The translations under genes and the position numbers were made by a program. 64,000 bases of DNA from Ganoderma boninense (lineage: Eukaryota > Basidiomycota > Agaricomycetes > Polyporales > Polyporaceae): the NCBI GenBank assembly GCA_002900995.3, contig CM035309.1, positions 248,001-312,000 on the forward strand. Direction: 5' to 3'. The notes beneath the pieces were generated by a model. The model was not told the origin of the DNA. It saw only the letters and a list, made by a program, of their open reading frames with translations, and searched no databases. Numbering within the stretch: the stretch's first letter is position 1; each line of letters starts with the position of its first letter. Below are positions 33,195 to 43,340 of this stretch, piece after piece.

Positions 33195-33320
33195 CCAAGA
33201 AAGTTCAGGGCGCAGGAAGGAGGGGTGGGGTTGAATACGTGCTGCCAGTTCTTGCCCTTGTCGTTCAGCCGCTTGTCCAGCATCTCCATGATATCCTCCA
33301 AGAAAGCTTTCCATTTTGAT
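33195..33320 (-). pseudogene. Fragment of an ENTH (epsin-type) domain
   Basis: On the minus strand a stretch of about 30 codons reads EDIMEMLDKRLNDKGKNW followed by HVFN, matching the core of epsin N-terminal homology domains, which bind phosphoinositides and help clathrin-coat formation. The match starts abruptly and ends just after the HVF motif, with unrelated sequence on both sides. No start codon or remaining helices of the domain are nearby, so it is a captured or leftover gene piece. Confidence 0.65.
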
Positions 33321-33402
33321 GATGATGCGCAGAAATGAGGCATGAGTTGGAGGACAAGCATGGTCACGGAAACTCGATCGCGGGAGGCGCTGCGCGCAAA
33401 TG

Positions 33403-33950
33403 CTGTATTACATAAGCAATCACAACAACGGTCGAGCTCGACACCGCTTTCACTGGCAGCAGTACGACCACCTTGTCTTCCTCCACGAAACGTCTTCACA
33501 CATCGGACCGTTGAGAACAATTTACACCCGACCCATCTAATTGCCTCCCTCTGTTCTCCGAAGTGGCAACTAGGATCCACCCTGCATGGCTCTGTACGCA
33601 ACTTGAAGGCTCCGCACACCACGTCCGCCTATGTTTCTTTCGGTTTTTATCCTTCTCCCCCTTTCTGAGCAAGGGTCTGAGTCTGTCGCCAACGCCCATA
33701 GACTCTATTGGCATTTATTCAAGCTCCCTGGCTGAAACCTGTCCACTAGTACACCTGTGGCACGTTCGCTCCGGCAAGGACATGGCGAGAGCGCTGTGAA
33801 TGCGGTGCGTTCTTTCTTCATCTTTCTTGGCTTTTTGTCCCTGTCGCCGCATCCATGACAAAGTTCGGAGGCGGGATGTGCGCAAAGCATACACATGGTG
33901 CTAATGCGCATATATGCGCCTCCGGATGCTTCCGAATGTTCCTCACTGGC
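33403..33950. repeat. Dispersed repeat block, copy 2
   Basis: Starts at TGTATTACATAAG and parallels 29878-30420 with small indels. A more diverged copy starts at 38038, and the initial motif alone recurs near 52718. It ends in the leader-like GTGAATGCGGTGCGTTC and CCCTGTCGCCGCATCCATGAC segments. It is non-coding in all frames and is probably duplicated promoter and leader sequence, or an unrecognised short element. Confidence 0.6.
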
Positions 33951-34082
33951 ATCATGGGGGCGCGCGCCAGCGCATTGCCTTCGCCGGTGGGTATCCGATT
34001 CGCACCTCGTATGTTCTATTCGCTCCACAGCGTTCAATATCGTCATTAATGTTTGCCTTTCTGTTCACCCTTGTCCTCTCCA

Positions 34083-34410
34083 ATGCCTGACCCAGTCGAG
34101 CCCACCTCCCCACATCCAGATAAGCCGCGCGCGCTTCACCTCGGCGCATATAAGAGCCTCTGGATGCTCCGGGTGTGCCTCGCTGGTGTCACAGCGGCCT
34201 ATGTGCGCGTCGGGTTCACGGGGCGTGCCGTTGTGAACGCCACACTGCTCCTCTCCTTGCTCATGGAGGCGCGCCTGAGTAGGCATGGGGCTGACACCAC
34301 GATGGTCGCGTGCCGGGGCACGTTTGCGATGGTGCGCTGCTCCAGAGCGTGCCGCTGGCGGCTCTTCGGACTGTTGTTGTTCCGTAAAAGAGGGCGCCGA
34401 GCGAGCTGAG
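34083..34410 (+). pseudogene. Chimeric remnant: type C head joined to a type B core
   Basis: The leader and first 15 codons (MPDPVEPTSPHPD) are homologous to the start of the type C gene at 30979. From about codon 37 the sequence becomes type B (AYVRVGFTGRAVVNATLLLSL, then RHGADTTMVACRG), matching the second segment and third loop of the gene at 27534. After that the frame is lost and it ends at 34410 without the last membrane segments. This looks like recombination between neighbouring family members. Confidence 0.6.
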
Positions 34411-34695
34411 CACAATACGTGCGCTCGCCGCAGGGATGCGGCACTGGGGGACGGTTGTTATAGCATCCCGACGATGTTGTATTTCGTTGCCTTGTTATCG
34501 GAAGTCTTTCGATGGCCGTCCACATGCGACACAAGGAAATGCTGACTCGGCGACCGCCTTGTGGTTCACGTACGGCAGCACTCTGAGATATACTTAAGGG
34601 ACATTCGTTGACGTGGACTCCCTGGTTGCTCATCTGATTTGAACATCCCCGAAGTCGAATCGTTTCCCTGCCTCCCAATTCTTCTGCCTTCACCG

Positions 34696-35202
34696 ATGTC
34701 GTCGCTCGGTCCATCTGACGGGCAAGCAGAAATGTCTGTCTACGAAGACCTACCTCCACCGTACACAGTTCACGACGTTCCAGCCGTGCAAGCGCAAATA
34801 CAACGCCTCCGACGTCCTGCGCGCAGTCCCCATGTTCCAGCCTCTTCCCTTGCCACGGCCCATGAACACCACACTTCAGGCCTTCGCTCTGTCATCAGCC
34901 AAGCTATCATCCTCCACGCAGGCAACTATGTGCTTATCTCACTGGAAAATAACGCGTGGAGCACCCGGGCGATCGAGTACGCCATCGGGACCGCTTGCTT
35001 CGCATCCATGGTGCTGCTCGCGAAGATGTTCTGCCTGATCGACATTCCCGGGACCCCCGAGTACGAACTCGCGCGCCTCGGGGGTTTAGGACCACTGGAT
35101 GCCGAAGCAAAGAGGAGAATCTTTATCGCACTCACCGTGGTCCTCTCCGCTGGTATCCCTAGAATAGGGAACCATCTTCTCAGCCTTCACTTCGGGGCGT
35201 AG
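34696..35202 (+). CDS. Small membrane protein (type C, short paralogue)
   Basis: A single exon encodes 168 aa. The N-terminal part contains a PPPYTVHDVP stretch like a PY motif. The central AWSTRAIEYAIGTACFASMV and the final LTVVLSAGIPRIGNHLLS align with the gene at 30979, but the protein stops where that gene continues into its fourth membrane segment, so it is shorter by about 45 residues. It may be a truncated derivative that is still translated, or a decaying copy. An ATACTTAAGG box lies near 34592. Confidence 0.5.
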   Translation: MSSLGPSDGQAEMSVYEDLPPPYTVHDVPAVQAQIQRLRRPARSPHVPASSLATAHEHHTSGLRSVISQAIILHAGNYVLISLENNAWSTRAIEYAIGTACFASMVLLAKMFCLIDIPGTPEYELARLGGLGPLDAEAKRRIFIALTVVLSAGIPRIGNHLLSLHFGA

Positions 35203-35531
35203 TGAAGGACGACGAGATCCTCTCCCAATTGAAGCCTCTTCGGTGTTGCACACACTGGCATGGGGTCGGCGATGTTTCTGCAGGGGTATGATTGTTGTTT
35301 GCAATGACACAACTTTTGTAGTGTTCAATGTTCATTCACGAGCCCTGCCTTGAAATGAAGACAAGAGTTGCTATTGTTGAGAACATACTGAGTGCCTCAT
35401 GCGTCAAGTTTTGTCTCGATTGCTCAACCATGCCCATCTAAAGTCCCCAGCCTGACTCTGTGGTCCGATTTGTCAGGAGGAGCACCATAATCAAACAATG
35501 AACTTGAAGAACATGCACGCACCTGATCCTG
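35203..35531. other. Convergent intergenic stretch
   Basis: 3' flanks of a plus-strand and a minus-strand gene; nothing recognised. Confidence 0.4.
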
Positions 35532-36665
35532 CTACTCCACGTATTGAGGGAGAGGTTCAAGGTGCGCGTCATCATGGCCACCGTCAGCCAACCGCAAGTT
35601 CAGCATGGCGAGCACCGGGCGAAGTTGAGCAATCTCCCGCTCCAGCTCTCGAATAGCCTCCTCCACTCCATTCAGACGGTTGGATTCCGACTGAGCGCAG
35701 CCGGGGAAGGGCTGGGGTGAGAGGGTGCGTCTCGTGTCTTGCAGGGTTTCGAGCCGCCGGGTAAGCTCTACAGCTCGTCCTGAGACGTCGGATGCGGGGG
35801 TGGGCAGGTTACGGCGTGTCCAATGATTCTCAGCGCGATCACCCCAGCGTGCGGCAGGGGTGGACTCAGAGCTCCCAGGGGGCTCGGACAGCGGGGTTGC
35901 ATCGGGACCTAGAGCGGGAGGCAGTGTTGGGAGTCTTGTACTGGAGCCGTCAGGGTGCGACTTCGCTGGTTTTGGGGGTACCGCTGGGGTTCGTCTTCGG
36001 CCTAGAAGGAACGCCCCGAACGCCACTCCGAAGAGAAGGACAATGCCCCCTACTGTAGCTTCCACGATGGCACCGACATGATTGGATGCCGACGTTGGCC
36101 CGCCCGCACTAAGTTGGGAAAATGGTGACTGGGTCGTGGTATTGTCTTGAGTGTAGAGGAGGTAGTCGAAGAGGATGAGTGAATCATGACCGACAGTCAT
36201 CGTAAGAGTATGCGGCTCGTTTTCCAGTCTCGTATTTTGGTATACAAGCTGGTTGTATAGGGTAGACTTCGAGTGGGGGTCAGGTACGTGAGTAAATGTT
36301 GAGGAGCTGGTTCCGTCGATAGAAAATGTGATGTTGGCGAAGGTGACAGTTCCAAACAGCGTGTTTGGGAGGATGTTAAATACGTACACCGCAGATCCGG
36401 TGAAGTGGACCGTGATCGTCGTAGGTGTAGTCGAATTTAAGCGTGTAGAATCATGCCAGGTCATGTCGTGAATCTGGTCAAGGTTTAATATCTCCGGTGT
36501 GATGCGGCATGTTGGACAGTTTTCAGTGGGGGAACCGATGTGCCACATTTCGTCGGGAAAGTACTCTGGAACCAAGCCTGTGATGGGGTCTCCGAATTGG
36601 TCGTCGACGGTGATGTTTCGCGGTTCAGCATTAAGACCGGCGAAGAAAAGAGACAATGAGTGCAA
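35532..36665 (-). CDS. Single-pass membrane protein with extracellular beta-rich domain
   Basis: The C-terminal 365 residues or so are clear. A hydrophobic leader ending SLFFAGLNA is followed by an extracellular region with Asn-glycosylation-type sites and beta-strand motifs (TTITVHFTGSAVYVFNILP, ANITFSIDG). One membrane span lies at about 197-222 with an RRR stop-transfer, then a Pro/Ser-rich cytoplasmic tail and a coiled coil (GVEEAIRELEREIAQLRPVL). This architecture is common in Agaricomycetes, usually as hypothetical proteins. The 5' end is unresolved: no good in-frame ATG lies at 36665, and the start probably lies in an upstream exon (an acceptor TAG sits near 36690) or needs a different splice. 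A decayed relative lies at 37.4-37.9 kb. Confidence 0.65.
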   Translation of the reverse strand: MHSLSLFFAGLNAEPRNITVDDQFGDPITGLVPEYFPDEMWHIGSPTENCPTCRITPEILNLDQIHDMTWHDSTRLNSTTPTTITVHFTGSAVYVFNILPNTLFGTVTFANITFSIDGTSSSTFTHVPDPHSKSTLYNQLVYQNTRLENEPHTLTMTVGHDSLILFDYLLYTQDNTTTQSPFSQLSAGGPTSASNHVGAIVEATVGGIVLLFGVAFGAFLLGRRRTPAVPPKPAKSHPDGSSTRLPTLPPALGPDATPLSEPPGSSESTPAARWGDRAENHWTRRNLPTPASDVSGRAVELTRRLETLQDTRRTLSPQPFPGCAQSESNRLNGVEEAIRELEREIAQLRPVLAMLNLRLADGGHDDAHLEPLPQYVE

Positions 36666-36689
36666 CAGCAGACCTCCATGGCCACATGT

Positions 36690-37399
36690 CAGCTACCAAT
36701 AACACAGGAGATTATCAGTCAAAGCGCACCAATTCGCATACTATGGATCCAGAACATGCAAAGTAAGACTGGTTTGCAAGACAGAACAATGGGACACAGA
36801 GTGAAACCCTAGAAGGAAGGCAGGATGGAGGCTCAGGCGGGGTAATAAAATGAAAACCCCTTATATACATGATTAGCCATTAGGCTGGAACAATGATAGG
36901 CATCGCGTGGAACCATGATTTCGGATGCCATGGTCTAGATCGAAGGTTATGTGAGCTGAGTATGCAGGTACGACTACCTGAATGACATCAAGCGTACTAG
37001 AAAAAGCAATTCTACGCCCTGTACGGGTCGGTCATCGCTGCACAGAGGTAGAGCCATCTCAGGTACGGACAGACCGCAGCCACGACAGTTACTCCAGCAG
37101 AAGCTGTCTTGATACTGAATACTAGTACCGTTTCGTAGAATCTACTGACAACTTGAGCCCTGTACCACTCAGTTTGACCGTCAACCTAAGTTCAGTCAAT
37201 TGTTCCGACTGACTTCATCAACGCTCAAACATCAAGATGATGATAATGCTATAATTCGAAGCGCGATTCCCTACGCAACATACCCCTTTCCCCCCGAAAT
37301 CTGTAGAGGGGAACAGGTGCGAATAATCAGAATGGCAGCCAACCAACTGTACAACCGAGTGGTCCGTGCAGGGAGTGCCACTAAATCAAGTGCCGCAGA
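36690..37399. other. Intergenic region
   Basis: Probably contains the first exon and promoter of the minus-strand gene at 35.5 kb (TTATATAC-like sequence near 36860 on the plus strand). No other gene identified. Confidence 0.35.
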
Positions 37400-37880
37400 T
37401 AAAAACAACATTGCCCAACACGCCGAAAAAGGAGAAGGTGGTGCGGGAACGATGGTGGACTGCACGTTGTGTGCGTACGCCGAGCGATCGTGTGACCGTT
37501 CTCATGAGGAGGTAGGGATCATGGGGGTCGGAGGAGGTGGTGAGTATGTGTGGTCCTCTCGGACGGGATATGCGCTCGCTGCTGCTGCTCATACCGTGTT
37601 CTATGATCGCATGAACCGCCCTCCGAATGATGGTCGAATGCCTGTGCTTTCAGGAGCCGTTCCGAGGAGACTCACAGTACCTCCAATTACTGCTCCGACG
37701 ATGACGCCACCCAGCGTGAGTGCGAATGAGTATAACGGCGTCATATCCATCGATAGAGAAGGAGATATTGACGAAGCGATGGTCGAGGGGAGCGTGTCAG
37801 TGGGGAGGATACCAGAGTGTTGAAGATGTAGTAGTACTTACACTGCCACGGACCCATTGAAACGTTATGTGATCGTCGCG
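37400..37880 (-). pseudogene. Decayed relative of the 35.5-kb membrane protein
   Basis: On the minus strand, short blocks in different frames match the intact neighbour in the right order: a YIFNTL stretch, VNISFSIDG, and a hydrophobic GGVIVGAVIGGTVSLLG. No single frame joins them, so it is a relic with several lesions. The plus-strand open frame over it is antisense and not believed. Confidence 0.55.
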
Positions 37881-38693
37881 GGGCCTCAGAAGGGAGATAT
37901 GTAGTCTAGTTCCGGGAACCATGTTGTTTCTGGGTGATGTTCAACGTAGATGGGACGATGTAGCAAGACGTAGCCTGGGATGCTTGGAGGTCGGACGACA
38001 CAACCGACTCAGACAGTGACCGAGCGCTGCTGGGCTGCGTATTACATAAGCAGGTCCTCAGCGCTCCTGCTTGTCGGTTCTTGCTACGTTGTCTTCCGCC
38101 ACGACGAACGAACACGTCTTCACTCATGTAGCTGTTAAGTGGAATCGATATACATCTGATGCATCGAAATTGCTGTATCTGTCCTCCACACTGACAACGC
38201 CCTGCATAGTTCTCTCCCCTGCCAGTGCCATCATCTCTGCATCATCTCCACAACTGACACGCTTATTCTTTCTGGTGGAAGCTTTGTCGCAAAAATGAAG
38301 AAGTTATGGTGTAAAAAGGCTATCCAACTTCGCATGCTTTCTCGGGGAACGACCTGAGAGGACGGTCGTGAATGAGGTACGTTCTCCATCTTCACTGGCG
38401 TTCTTGGTTTGTTGTTCCCGTCGCCGCACCCATGACCAAGGTTAGCGATGGGATAATCCGAGTTTGCTCATCCCTATCCCTCGTATAGTTTTCAGTGCAT
38501 GTATTAATGTCGCTCCCACCCGCATGACATTGAATGGGCCACAATTTCGTTTCGATAATCTAGGACGCTAGACGGGCCGATCTGAACCTTGTCAGGCAAC
38601 CAGGCTTCCACCGTTCCCATGGTCGAATGACGTGCACTCTTGGCGACAGGTCTCGCTGGGCGGAAGCTGGTCTACGTTCCATAGCTGTGTACT
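37881..38693. other. Intergenic region with dispersed repeat block, copy 3
   Basis: A GTATTACATAAG motif at 38038-38050 begins a diverged copy of the block at 29878 and 33403, ending in the leader-like sequence around 38360-38450 (GTGAATGAGGTACGTTC, then CCCGTCGCCGCACCCATGAC). No membrane gene follows; a HET-domain gene does. Confidence 0.5.
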
Positions 38694-40552
38694 ATGTCCT
38701 CTGTATCGGCCTTAACGCCTTTCACTCTCGCTGACGCGCTCAAGGTATGCCACCCTATCCCTTATCCCAGACCACGGTACTGATCCGTGTCAAATCTCAG
38801 GCATGCGAAGGAGCCCCAGGCCAGGGTGATCTGGGGGATAAGCCTCTCCGTGTCCTCGTCCTGCAGGCCGGTGGTACTGCATACGATCTGGTCAAGTACA
38901 CTGGGCAGCCCTTCGCAGCGATCAGCTACTCCTGGCCTGGAGATCCCACGTGGAAGCGTCTCGGGACGAGTAACGATAAAAGCGACGTGCGCACTCCGAT
39001 GGGCACCATCGCATCCACCCACTTCTCGCGCTTCATCGCTCAGAGCTGCGCGGCCTACACCACTGGGACACAGCGCGCCGTCTGGCTCGACTACCACTGC
39101 ATCAACCAGTCAGACGAGGCTGAGAAGACGGCCCAAGTTGCGATCTTCCAGAAGATCTACGCCCGCTCGGAGACCACCCTGATCATGCTCGAGGACGTCG
39201 GGCTCACCAGCGAAGAATTCGCCGCGCTGCTGAAGAGCAACCTGAAGGCCACCGAGGGCACAGCGGCTCTCGTACGCCGCATCCTCGCCGCGCGCTGGTT
39301 CTCCCGCGCGTGGTGCTCGCAGGAGCTCGTTCTCAGCCGCAAGGCCGTCTTCTTCCTGCACAACACCTCGAGCTCCGGAGACGCACACCGCATCGACTCG
39401 GACCGCCTCTGGCACTGCATCGAGGTCGCGCGCAGGCACGACGGCTCCATCCCCTCCTTCAGCCAGGCCCGCGGAAGCGTCCGGGACGAGATGGTGACGA
39501 AGAACACCTCGTGGGCTCTGCGCATCGTGCAGCCCCTCGGATGCAGCGACGGATACGACAAGCTGTCGCTCGTCTGCAACCTCATCCGCTACGTCTACCG
39601 CTTCGCGGCCCGTCCTGGCGCGTTCAATGCCCCGTCCGAGTCGGCCCCAACTGTGAACCTGAACGTGCTGAAGATGGTCAACGTGATGGCGATCGCGCGA
39701 CAGGAGTTCTCGCTGCTCGCCGCCAACCATGGTCTGGGAAACCCGCTGCAGGGCGAGTTGGGCTTCGGCTGGGCCGGCGTTCCCGTACACGGAGACGTAT
39801 TCTCAGACGTGTGGGTCCCGAAGGACTACGAGGTCGCGTGCGATCCCGACGCGCGGGTTGACGGCGACGGGCTCCTACTCCGAGGCATCGTCGCTGTGGT
39901 TGTGCGGGAAGTCGTGTGGGACGTCGCGCGCGACGGGACGGGCCTGCACGTCTCCATCGACGGAGAAACCCCCTTCGCAGTTGCCGAATTCCCAAATAAC
40001 CAGGCCTGGACGTCGTCGGCGGAATCAGTCGGCCTCCGTGAACTCCTGGCCACCCTGGCAGGGATCGCACATTCCAATGTCCACTGTATGAGTGCGCTGT
40101 CGCACGCCCGCATCGCTCTGGCCTACGTCCTCGCTGATCCCGACTACAGGGACCAGCCCGAGCCTATCACTGGGGACGTCATATCCCTAGTACAGGGGAT
40201 CCTCGCAGAAACCGTCGGGCAGCTGAAGCACATCGCCGCAGCGCTCAAGTTCGTCCACCGCGCGGGCGGACGCATGTCGTTCAGCACCGTCCTCCTCAGC
40301 GAGGGCAGCGTCCTCCTCGTCAGCGGGAACGCGCCGCATGGCCAGCTGCGCGGCCGGCTCCTGTTCCAGCCGTTCGTCGTGCGGCCGAAGGTGTTTTCTC
40401 CGCCCATGGCGATGACGGCCAACTCCATGGTTCTGGATCCCACAGTGCTGGATGGCCCGAAGGCGACATATCGGTGCGTGGGCTGTGTGCGTGGTCTGGG
40501 GATGGCTTTGGAGACGCCAGAGAACGCCGCGAGACGTCTGCGGGTGGTTTGA
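38694..40552 (+). CDS. HET-domain (heterokaryon incompatibility) protein 1
   Basis: Exons 38694-38744 and 38801-40552 (56-nt intron) give 600 aa. The N-terminal third is a HET domain: PFAAISYSW, AVWLDYHCINQ, then KIYARSETTLIMLEDV and RWFSRAWCSQELVLS. HET domains are TIR-like cell-death modules in fungi and trigger programmed cell death during non-self recognition. The C-terminal two thirds have no recognised repeat or nucleotide-binding domain, so it is of the HET-only type. The start is taken at the ATG whose short first exon splices in phase; reading directly from 38747 lacks a good start. It sits between the small membrane protein cluster and the WGGWYN gene array. Confidence 0.85.
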
Positions 40553-41086
40553 TGGTTGATCGCTTCCGTTTAATCCGGTCATCCCCTCGCCTTCGCCGGC
40601 ACCTGGCGGTTTGCACGAGGCTGCTATGTCCGAGCCAGGTGGAAGCTGAGAGTAAGCTCCGTGGAGTGCTGGAAATCCGATCTCGAACCAGAGGGAGACC
40701 CATACCACAATTCACATCATTCATGAAGCATTTGGCCTCAAAGTTGTGACCTGGGGCGGTGAACACGGGGACAGCAGAAGCAGAGTGGTCGTGGCGTTTC
40801 GCTTCGGTATTTGTCTTGGCATTCAAACGTTCAGAACGTGGTACATCACCGCCCCGAGAAAAGGTGCACTTTGTACGTATTCAGTTCGGGCGCTGGGTGT
40901 GGAAGCACTGCTGAGCGCCGGGAACGCAACAAACGCAAAGTGACAGCACACAATACTTAATACTTAACAGTCAATTGGACATATGCCGTGGGCTACCTGA
41001 CTCCCGGGTCCCCCAAGTGGTCGCAACGCGGTGCTGCAGAGAAGGATTTCAGACGTCGACGTCCCATCCATCCCATCCTCTCCAAC
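40553..41086. other. Intergenic region
   Basis: Spacer between the HET gene and the WGGWYN array; no gene or repeat recognised. Confidence 0.4.
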
Positions 41087-42751
41087 ATGCCCGTAATCCC
41101 CCATCTCCTCCAACTCGCTGCACGTTCCTCATCCATCATCACCGAGCCACTCACCGATGCAAAGTTCGAGCTCGACTCTTCTGGTGTCGCCGGTTTCTTC
41201 GGCGGCGAGAGCGCCGTCTCGGGCATGGCGACCGTCAACCTCATCCCGAATCGCCGCTGGGGCGGCTGGTACAACTCGCCCGGCTCGTACGAGATCGCGA
41301 AGCAGTACGGCCAGCTCGCCAACTCGCGCTTCTGGGACGGCCTCTTCCCGGGGGGCAAGCACGACCCCGCGCGCCTCTTCGAGCTCGACGGCAAGCTCGG
41401 CCCGAAGTTCGTCGCCGCGCACTCTGGAACGACGCTCGCGTCCACCGGCCACCTCGCGCACCTGATCGCGCGCATGGCGCGCGAGAAGGCCAGAGACGAG
41501 ACCATCCCGGGACGGCACTCGAACTCTGCGACGGTCACCGTCATCGACCTGCCGGCGGAGCCGGAGGAGATCGTCCAGCCCACTCTGCCGTCGCGACTCG
41601 CCGGCTCGGTCTTCTGGGCGGTGATCCCCATCGCCGTCAGCTGGGGCTGCTGCATCCTGTGCGCGCTGATGGACGACTGGTTCTCTTTCGCGGCGATCCT
41701 ATCCGGCATCATCGCGAATGGCTGGGCGTGCTTCGTTATCGGCTCGGGGAAGCTCACGTTCAGGCATCCCGAACGCACGATGGCCGTCCCGGCGGGCGAC
41801 GGGTTTCTCTTCGACAACCGGAACGTCGTGGTGTTGAGGGGGCCGGAGGGTGCGGTGAATGCCGTCACACAAGGTCGCTTCTTGCTGCAGTACCGAGGCC
41901 AGCAAGGCGGAGAATCGGAGTTGAAGCCCGCCCATGGACCCCCAAAAAGCCCGGACACGAGCATGGAGATGGAGATGGAGATGCTGCTTGGGTACATAGA
42001 GGAAGAGGAAACGAAGGCTAGCCGGGAGAGCGATGATGGGGCCGGCGGACGGAGCGAGAAGGAGGGGAGGGTCGGAGCGAAGGACTCCAGTGAGAAGGCC
42101 GACGACTCGCAGCTGTCTGGGGCTTGGAACCCTCTGGCAAAGGTTAACTGGGGATGCATCCACGACCCTCTGGGAATGCTCTTGAGCCCAACCAAACGCT
42201 TCATCGGTTTCGCCTCCTTCCTTCTCACCGTCCAGTTCCTCGCGCAACTGCTACTCATCCCCCAGGGTGAGCTCCTCGGGCAGATCCTGTTCGTCATCAC
42301 CCTCGCGTTTTCCTGGGTTTACAACTCGTATCTTGCGTCGCTAGATCGTGATGACCTGCAGACGACAATCCTCTTCGACATTCTCGGGCTGGACGAGGGC
42401 GGAAGCATCAAAAAGTATCAGCTTGGTTCCTGGACTGCGACAGTCGTCTTCACGTGCCTGTGCCTGCACCCGCGCCACGCAGCCACGTCCGCCCCACACG
42501 CACCCAAGATCCTCGACGAAATGATCCCGAACGACACGGAAGTGTGGAAGCTGTGGAAGCGGGCGGTCGCCGGGAAGATCACTGCGAAACAACCTCTCCA
42601 GTTCACGAAGCAGGACTGGGACCACGAACACCTAAACCACGACGAGAAGACTCTGCTGCGGGAGTTGCTGAAGAACGCGATGGTGGTTGGGCGCGCATGG
42701 GAGGAGGTTAGGTCTCGGCGGTCTTCAGTACCTGCGACCGTACGGGCGTGA
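41087..42751 (+). CDS. WGGWYN-family multi-span membrane protein, copy 1
   Basis: A single exon encodes 554 aa of a family I do not recognise. The N-terminal module (about 27-90) is strongly conserved in all three copies: the LDSSGVAGFFGG motif, GMATVNL, WGGWYNSPGSYEIAKQYGQL and GLFPGG. Then comes a TVTVIDLP motif, two hydrophobic segments (about 174-194 and 198-220), a VVVLRGPEGAVN block, a variable acidic loop (about 270-345), two more segments (about 372-392 and 398-417), an YNSYLASLDRDDLQT motif and a C-terminal domain with NDTEVWKLWKR. No signal peptide. The start follows a leader CTCCAACATG and matches the length of copy 2. The conserved N-terminal module is probably functional; no enzyme motif is evident. 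Confidence 0.8.
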   Translation: MPVIPHLLQLAARSSSIITEPLTDAKFELDSSGVAGFFGGESAVSGMATVNLIPNRRWGGWYNSPGSYEIAKQYGQLANSRFWDGLFPGGKHDPARLFELDGKLGPKFVAAHSGTTLASTGHLAHLIARMAREKARDETIPGRHSNSATVTVIDLPAEPEEIVQPTLPSRLAGSVFWAVIPIAVSWGCCILCALMDDWFSFAAILSGIIANGWACFVIGSGKLTFRHPERTMAVPAGDGFLFDNRNVVVLRGPEGAVNAVTQGRFLLQYRGQQGGESELKPAHGPPKSPDTSMEMEMEMLLGYIEEEETKASRESDDGAGGRSEKEGRVGAKDSSEKADDSQLSGAWNPLAKVNWGCIHDPLGMLLSPTKRFIGFASFLLTVQFLAQLLLIPQGELLGQILFVITLAFSWVYNSYLASLDRDDLQTTILFDILGLDEGGSIKKYQLGSWTATVVFTCLCLHPRHAATSAPHAPKILDEMIPNDTEVWKLWKRAVAGKITAKQPLQFTKQDWDHEHLNHDEKTLLRELLKNAMVVGRAWEEVRSRRSSVPATVRA

Positions 42752-43340
42752 TCGCATTTCGCGTTGCGTTGTAAGCATCGGAGGCCACTCACACTATCCC
42801 TATACCTGATCTCGATGCCTCGAACTTTAATTGACAATAGTACGTCCTGCACGAACACATGTACGATGAGTTCCAAGTAATTTCGTTAGAAACCGTGCCC
42901 AGATTCTCCGTGCCTCCAAAGTGGTAACGTCCTCGCCGCACAAACCGCATCAATATTCCGGGCAATCACACTCAACGGAATAGAGTTAGTGGCGCCTCTG
43001 CACCCCAGAGCCATTCACCTGCCAACGTCTCAATGGTGGCATGGTACTAGTCCCGGCGTTCTACACGAAACACGTCCACAAAATGCCCAGCGCTCGAGAG
43101 GACGGGTGCTGACCCGCGGCATCTCGCGATTAATGCCTCCCAGCAGGGTCCACTGTCCAGCGAATTGCACTGCGCAGCCCTCAGATCGCAAGGGCATAGC
43201 ACCGCGCTGCGCCGAGCCGGAGGACACGCTGCTCGAAATCACATCGCGTGTGCCATACGCCGTCCCTGGAGCTGTGAGCCACTCACATAACGTGCCCACA
43301 TATCCTATACGGTCTTTGGCAGCACCCTACTCAGCGTGGG
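42752..43340. other. Intergenic region
   Basis: 3' flank of WGGWYN copy 1; no gene recognised. Confidence 0.4.

Noticed and set aside
37200..37823. A 207-codon plus-strand frame
   Set aside because: The minus strand carries ordered remnants of the neighbouring membrane protein, so this frame is antisense to a pseudogene.
40993..42300. A 435-codon minus-strand frame opposite WGGWYN copy 1
   Set aside because: It is the antisense of a well-conserved plus-strand protein and has low-complexity Ser/Arg composition.
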